A DNA stretch of 7,554 bases from Phycisphaerales bacterium (lineage in GTDB: Bacteria > Planctomycetota > Phycisphaerae > Tepidisphaerales > Tepidisphaeraceae): positions 1 to 7,554 of the forward strand of contig JAQGHP010000691.1 of assembly GCA_028288775.1 (NCBI GenBank), read 5' to 3'. The notes beneath the pieces were generated by a model. It was given only the letters and a program-made list of their open reading frames with translations. It was not told the origin of the DNA and did no database searches. Of this stretch, positions 4,790 through 7,554 are shown one piece after another. Within the stretch, counting starts at the first letter, position 1; the number at the start of each line of letters is the position of its first letter. Position numbers and translations under genes: made by a program.

Positions 4790-5533
4790 ATGTCCAAGAA
4801 ACTCGAAGGCAAAATCGCACTCGTTACCGGCGGCTCGCGCGGCATTGGCGCGGCGATCGCCAAACGCCTGGCCGACGACGGAGCGAGCGTGGCCATTACC
4901 TATTCGAAGGGATCGGACGCCGCCGCGTCGGTGGTGAAAGCAATCCAGCGCGATGGCGGGAAGGCGATCGCGATCCAGGCGGACGCCGCTGACGCCGAGG
5001 CGGTCAAGGCCGCGGTCGAAAAGACCGTCGCGGCCTTCGGCCAACTTGATGTGCTGGTGAACAACGCCGGCACGGCCTTTCCCAAATCGTTCGAGGAGGC
5101 GACGCCCGAAGAGTTGGATCGTGTGATCAACATCAACATCCGCGGCGTATTCGTCGCCACCCAGGCGGCGCTGAAGCACATGAAGAGCGGCAGTCGCATC
5201 ATCATGATCGGCTCGGCCATCGGTGAGCGTGTCGCCGCGCCAGGGCTTGTGCCCTACGCGGCCACGAAGGGAGCGGTGAAGATGTTCACGCAGGCGCTGG
5301 CCCGGGAGATCGGGAGCCGGGGCATCACGGTCAACAACGTGCAGCCGGGCCCGATCGACACGGAACTAAATCCCGCCGCGGGCGATTGGGCGGTGCCGCA
5401 GAAGGCCGCCACGGCACTCAACCGCTACGGGCACGTCGATGAAATCGCCGCCATGGTGGCGTTTGTCGCCGGTCCGGAGTCCTCGTACGTCACCGGGGCG
5501 AATCTTACCGTCGATGGCGGAATGAACGCATAG
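4790..5533 (+). CDS. SDR-family NAD(P)-dependent oxidoreductase (FabG-like)
   Basis: This is a complete 247-residue classical short-chain dehydrogenase/reductase, the usual length for the family. It has the dinucleotide site TGGSRGIG (13-20; R17 favours NADPH), NNAG (91-94), the structural N116 and the catalytic set S142, Y156 and K160 in YAATK. It continues with NVQPGPIDT (183-191) and ends YVTGANLTVDGGMNA. It resembles 3-oxoacyl-ACP reductases and the many FabG-like carbonyl reductases of unknown substrate; a fatty acid role is unlikely without neighbouring fab genes. AGGAG lies 7 nt before the ATG. It follows the STAS-like gene by 20 nt, probably in one sigma54-driven transcript. A fragment of a second SDR follows within 20 nt of its stop. 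Confidence 0.93.
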   Translation: MSKKLEGKIALVTGGSRGIGAAIAKRLADDGASVAITYSKGSDAAASVVKAIQRDGGKAIAIQADAADAEAVKAAVEKTVAAFGQLDVLVNNAGTAFPKSFEEATPEELDRVININIRGVFVATQAALKHMKSGSRIIMIGSAIGERVAAPGLVPYAATKGAVKMFTQALAREIGSRGITVNNVQPGPIDTELNPAAGDWAVPQKAATALNRYGHVDEIAAMVAFVAGPESSYVTGANLTVDGGMNA

Positions 5534-5548
5534 CCGCGCGCGGCCCGA

Positions 5549-5596
5549 TGGATCACGGGACACACCATCGCCGCCGACGGCGGCGCGAAGTTATGA
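5549..5596 (+). pseudogene. C-terminal scrap of a second SDR gene
   Basis: Just after the SDR stop, a different frame reads WITGHTIAADGGAKL and then TGA (5594-5596). This is the classic SDR ending (ITGqtI-x-x-DGG), equivalent to VTGANLTVDGG in the intact gene. There is no room for the rest of a gene, so this is the tail of a formerly tandem SDR deleted down to about 15 codons. The codons GCC-GCC-GAC-GGC-GGC also form a 7-bp stem (5569-5585), but no T-run follows, so it is not a terminator by itself. Confidence 0.68.
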
Positions 5597-5625
5597 TCCG
5601 ATCATCGTAACGAAGGAGCCAAAAC

Positions 5626-6027
5626 ATGCCTGACACCAAGGAATCACGAAACAAGGCGTTGGTTCTTCAAGCGTTCGACGCGCTGTTCAACAAACGAGAT
5701 TACGCCCAAGCCGAGCAATATTGGTCTCCCCGTTACATCCAGCACAGCGCTCACATTAAGCCCGGGCGAGAAGGGCTGTTTGAGCTCGTCAAAAGCCTCC
5801 CGCCGACGCTCAAGTACGAGCCGGGCGCAATCGTGGCTGACGGAGATTTCGTCATCGTCCACGGCCGATTCTCCGGATTCGGTCGGCCCGCCAATTGGAT
5901 CGCCGCGGACATCCTCCGAATTGAGGATGGAATTCTCGTTGAGCATTGGGACGTGATTCAAGACGAGGCGACGCAGCAGCAGTCCAAAAGCGGGCTTCCC
6001 ATGTTTGGCGACCGATTCCCGCAGTAG
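5626..6027 (+). CDS. SnoaL-like / NTF2-fold protein
   Basis: This 133-residue protein fits the SnoaL-like polyketide-cyclase superfamily (NTF2-like cone fold; COG4922 group). Visible signatures are a helical start (ALVLQAFDALFNKRDYAQAEQYWSPRYIQHS, with H40 after the Y-x-x-H pattern), GREGL (48-52), the strands FVIVHGRFSG (75-84) and DILRIEDGILVEHWDVIQ (95-112). The last is highly typical of the family. These proteins bind small hydrophobic molecules and some catalyse aldol-type or hydrolytic steps, but the substrate is unknown here. A strong AAGGAG lies 7 nt before the ATG, immediately after the SDR scrap, so the gene probably belonged to an operon with the lost SDR and may now be the last gene of the sigma54 transcript. 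No signal peptide is seen. Confidence 0.88.
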   Translation: MPDTKESRNKALVLQAFDALFNKRDYAQAEQYWSPRYIQHSAHIKPGREGLFELVKSLPPTLKYEPGAIVADGDFVIVHGRFSGFGRPANWIAADILRIEDGILVEHWDVIQDEATQQQSKSGLPMFGDRFPQ

Positions 6028-6175
6028 CGTGATACCAGCAGCGCATTCGACTACGTTTGAGTTTCGTCCCATGTAATCGGGGCGATAGGATTCCAGCCTA
6101 TTCGACTTGTGCTTAATGCTGCTTTAGCTGCATGTCATTGGCGATGGATCTGGGCGCTTGAATCCAGAGAAATTC

Positions 6176-6204
6176 TTGACTTCCGCCTAAAACGTGCATA
6201 TACA
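6176..6204 (+). promoter_or_regulatory. Promoter of marR2, probably leaderless
   Basis: TTGACT (6176-6181; five of six to consensus) lies 17 nt before TATACA (6199-6204; four of six). The ATG at 6211 is 6 nt after the -10 box, so the mRNA should start at the AUG. No ribosome-binding site precedes the ATG. The -10 lies inside the 12-bp dyad at 6194-6205. Confidence 0.6.
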
Positions 6205-6205
6205 C
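6194..6205. promoter_or_regulatory. Operator dyad GTGCATATACAC over the marR2 -10 box
   Basis: The dyad GTGCA-TA-TACAC has four of five arm positions complementary. It differs from the site at 6660-6671 (GTGTATCTACAC) at only 2 of 12 positions. It overlaps the -10 box of the marR2 promoter, fitting repression by exclusion of RNA polymerase, most simply by the MarR2 product itself. Confidence 0.55.
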
Positions 6206-6210
6206 TTATC

Positions 6211-6642
6211 ATGGAAGCTTACCGCCCCGACCCCGACTTCCTCGCCTGCCGCGGGTGCGTCTGCTCCACTATGCGGCGGGCGAGCCGGGCCGTCACGCGG
6301 CACTACGAACGCGCCTTCCGCGGTTCGGGGCTGCGGGCGACGCAGTTCACGCTCCTGTCCGTGCTCACGCAGACGGGGCCGGTGGGCGTCTCGGTCCTGG
6401 CCGAGCATGCGGGGCTGGAGCGGACGACGCTGACGCGAAACCTCCGGCTGCTGGAAGACAAGGGGCTCGTGAGCGTGCGGCAGACCGAAGGGGACCAGCG
6501 CGTGCGGCGGGTCGAGCTCACGCGGGCCGGGCGAGCGGCCGCGGCGAAGGGGCTCCCCGCGTGGCGCACGGCGCAGGCGGGCGTGACGCCGATCCTGCGG
6601 CGGTACAAACTCGAAAATTTGTCGGCCGCGACGGGCGGCTGA
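6211..6642 (+). CDS. MarR-family transcriptional regulator with N-terminal cysteine cluster
   Basis: From ATG 6211 the protein has 143 residues and a MarR winged helix: ATQFTLLSVLTQ (43-54), VSVLAEHAGLERTTLTRNLRLLEDKGLV (60-87, recognition helix around TTLTRNL) and a wing VRQTEGDQRVRRVELTRAGR (89-108). The reading frame is open further upstream to 6109, but a promoter ends 6 nt before 6211, and the 6109-6210 translation looks unlike a protein start. The N-terminus carries C13, C16 and C18 (CRGCVC) in front of the first helix. An N-terminal cysteine is common in this MarR subgroup and suggests thiol or metal sensing, which is an inference. The next gene starts 40 nt downstream and shares its operator-like dyad, so this regulator probably controls both. 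Codon use is strongly GC-rich, more so than the SnoaL gene upstream. Confidence 0.88.
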   Translation: MEAYRPDPDFLACRGCVCSTMRRASRAVTRHYERAFRGSGLRATQFTLLSVLTQTGPVGVSVLAEHAGLERTTLTRNLRLLEDKGLVSVRQTEGDQRVRRVELTRAGRAAAAKGLPAWRTAQAGVTPILRRYKLENLSAATGG

Positions 6643-6659
6643 TTTTTTTGCACGGATAG

Positions 6660-6671
6660 GTGTATCTACAC
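6660..6671. promoter_or_regulatory. Operator dyad GTGTATCTACAC before the membrane protein gene
   Basis: GTGTA-TC-TACAC has perfect 5-bp arms. It ends directly before the GGAG ribosome site (6672-6675) of the membrane protein gene and closely matches the dyad in the marR2 promoter. A regulator bound here would obstruct transcription into the gene. A short inner repeat, TATCT(6663-6667)/AGATA(6674-6678), could also fold the ribosome site into a hairpin. No clear -35/-10 pair was found in the 40-nt gap. Confidence 0.55.
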
Positions 6672-6682
6672 GGAGATAGATC

Positions 6683-7426
6683 ATGGGAACGCATGACGTC
6701 ATCGGCGGTGTCGAGCTGACCTTGTCCGCCGCGATTATGGTCGCGGCCTTGAGCGTGGTGATCGGGCGCAACGTCGCCGAGCGCATCCGGCTTGCCGCGC
6801 TGCTGGGGGTGTGGTTCGTGGTCGTCGTGACCCTGGCCGCCACCGGCGCGGTGCATTACCAGCGTGGGATCGGCGCGCCGGGGATGGGGCTGGCCGTGGC
6901 CGTGCCGATCGTGTTGATGTGGCTCGCGCTGGTGCGCGTGCCGTCGCTGCGCGAGGGGCTGGAGCGCGCGCCGCTGGCCGTGCTGGTGGGCGTACACGTC
7001 GTGCGGGTTCTGGGCGTGAGCTTCATTGTTCTTCAGGCGGCTGGCCGCCTGCCCGCGCCGTTCGCGCCGTCGGCCGGGTGGGGCGACATCGTCGCGGGCC
7101 TTGCCGCGGTCCCGGTGGCGTGGATGGTCCACCGGCAATCCCGCGGCTGGCGGGCGGCGCTGGTCGCGTGGAACGTCTTCGGAATGGCCGACCTCATCGC
7201 CGCCGTCACCCTCGGCGTGCTCTCCTCCCCCGGCCCCCTGCGGCGAATTTTCGCCGAGCCCGGGACCGGGCTGATGTCTCTTCTGCCGTGGCTGCTGATC
7301 CCGGGATTCCTGGTGCCGCTGTTTTTCACGACGCACCTGATGATCTTCCGCCGGTTGGGCGATCAACGGAGACGGGATGCATCATGGCGGCCGATCGCCA
7401 AGGTGGCCCAGTCGCCGCGGCTGTGA
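6683..7426 (+). CDS. Seven-helix membrane protein of unknown function
   Basis: The 247-residue protein shows about seven hydrophobic segments (roughly 8-27, 36-56, 66-84, 97-118, 132-150, 158-180 and 198-222) and a basic C-terminal tail. Polar residues inside or near membrane segments look conserved in style: H105 and R108 (VHVVRVLG), GWGDI (132-136), NVFGMAD (164-170) and PWLLIPGFLVPLFFTTHL (202-219). I recognise this as a type of hypothetical inner-membrane protein seen in several phyla but know no function. GGAG lies 7 nt before the ATG. It follows the MarR2 gene by 40 nt, with a shared dyad just upstream, so it is probably the regulated target of MarR2. The remaining 128 nt to the window end (7427-7554) hold no feature I can support. 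Confidence 0.8.
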   Translation: MGTHDVIGGVELTLSAAIMVAALSVVIGRNVAERIRLAALLGVWFVVVVTLAATGAVHYQRGIGAPGMGLAVAVPIVLMWLALVRVPSLREGLERAPLAVLVGVHVVRVLGVSFIVLQAAGRLPAPFAPSAGWGDIVAGLAAVPVAWMVHRQSRGWRAALVAWNVFGMADLIAAVTLGVLSSPGPLRRIFAEPGTGLMSLLPWLLIPGFLVPLFFTTHLMIFRRLGDQRRRDASWRPIAKVAQSPRL

Positions 7427-7554
7427 TGCTCGCCGCGAACCCAAGGCCTTCACCCGGGCCGCGTTCGCGGCGGTGGCAATTAGCGAACCGGACGTGCCGA
7501 AGCCGGGGTGATTGGTAGAGCAGTGGCGATTTTCCGTTGATTTTACTTCGCCGC

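Noticed and set aside
5569..5585. CGCCGCC-GAC-GGCGGCG hairpin as terminator after the SDR
   Set aside because: Bases encode AADGG of the SDR remnant and no T-run follows, so the stem is better explained by codons.
6086..6102. ATAGG/CCTAT hairpin after the SnoaL gene
   Set aside because: Only 5 bp with a 7-nt loop and no T-run; too weak to call a terminator.
6518..7366. Minus-strand frame of 282 aa opposite marR2 and the membrane protein
   Set aside because: Extremely His/Arg/Gln-rich low-complexity translation, as expected from the antisense of GC-rich genes.
7427..7520. Short protein-like reading (PKAFTRAAFAAVAISEPDVPKPG) after the membrane protein
   Set aside because: No start or ribosome site, no family recognised, and length is within chance expectation in GC-rich DNA.
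7505..7554. Possible tRNA D-arm (GGTAGAGCAG) near the window end
   Set aside because: No pairing GCTC partner for the GAGC, no acceptor stem and no anticodon arm can be drawn from the flanking bases.

Overview
The window is GC-rich bacterial DNA. The gene style suggests a member of the Planctomycetota: a PAS-PAS-sigma54 activator, an N-terminus of the unusual 'ATGIE-type' family 1 glycosylhydrolase-like proteins, several genes without a Shine-Dalgarno site, and scattered toxin-antitoxin debris. This placement is an inference from gene content; no rRNA or marker gene is present.

Layout. Positions 1-252 (minus) hold the first 84 codons of a glycosylhydrolase-like gene that runs off the edge. 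Positions 417-1580 (minus) hold a MarR-family repressor followed by an FMN-dependent azoreductase (azoR), each preceded by clear inverted repeats. Divergent from them, 1705-3582 (plus) encodes a PAS-PAS-AAA+-Fis sigma54 enhancer-binding protein. Positions 3650-4345 are a graveyard: two frameshifted ASCH-domain remnants flank an intact small antitoxin-like gene, whose overlapping RelE/HigB-like toxin has lost its middle and is frameshifted.

Positions 4363-4454 carry two 16-bp palindrome-like sites 18 bp apart, one of them perfect, and then a near-consensus sigma54 -24/-12 element. This looks like a complete enhancer-dependent promoter. It reads into a STAS-like protein without the usual phospho-acceptor serine (4497-4769), an SDR oxidoreductase (4790-5533), the C-terminal scrap of a second SDR (5549-5596) and a SnoaL-like protein (5626-6027). 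From 6176 onward there is a second MarR regulator (6211-6642) and a 7-TM membrane protein (6683-7426). Nearly identical 12-bp dyads precede both genes, suggesting one regulator controls both.

Working together (inference). The window reads as three small regulator-plus-target circuits for redox or xenobiotic stress: MarR/azoreductase, the sigma54 activator with its STAS-SDR-SnoaL operon, and MarR/membrane protein. The most notable item is that a sigma54 activator gene and a well-formed sigma54 promoter with paired upstream sites lie about 0.9 kb apart. A second theme is that three promoters (marR1, marR2, antitoxin gene) place the -10 box 6-7 nt before an ATG, predicting leaderless mRNAs.
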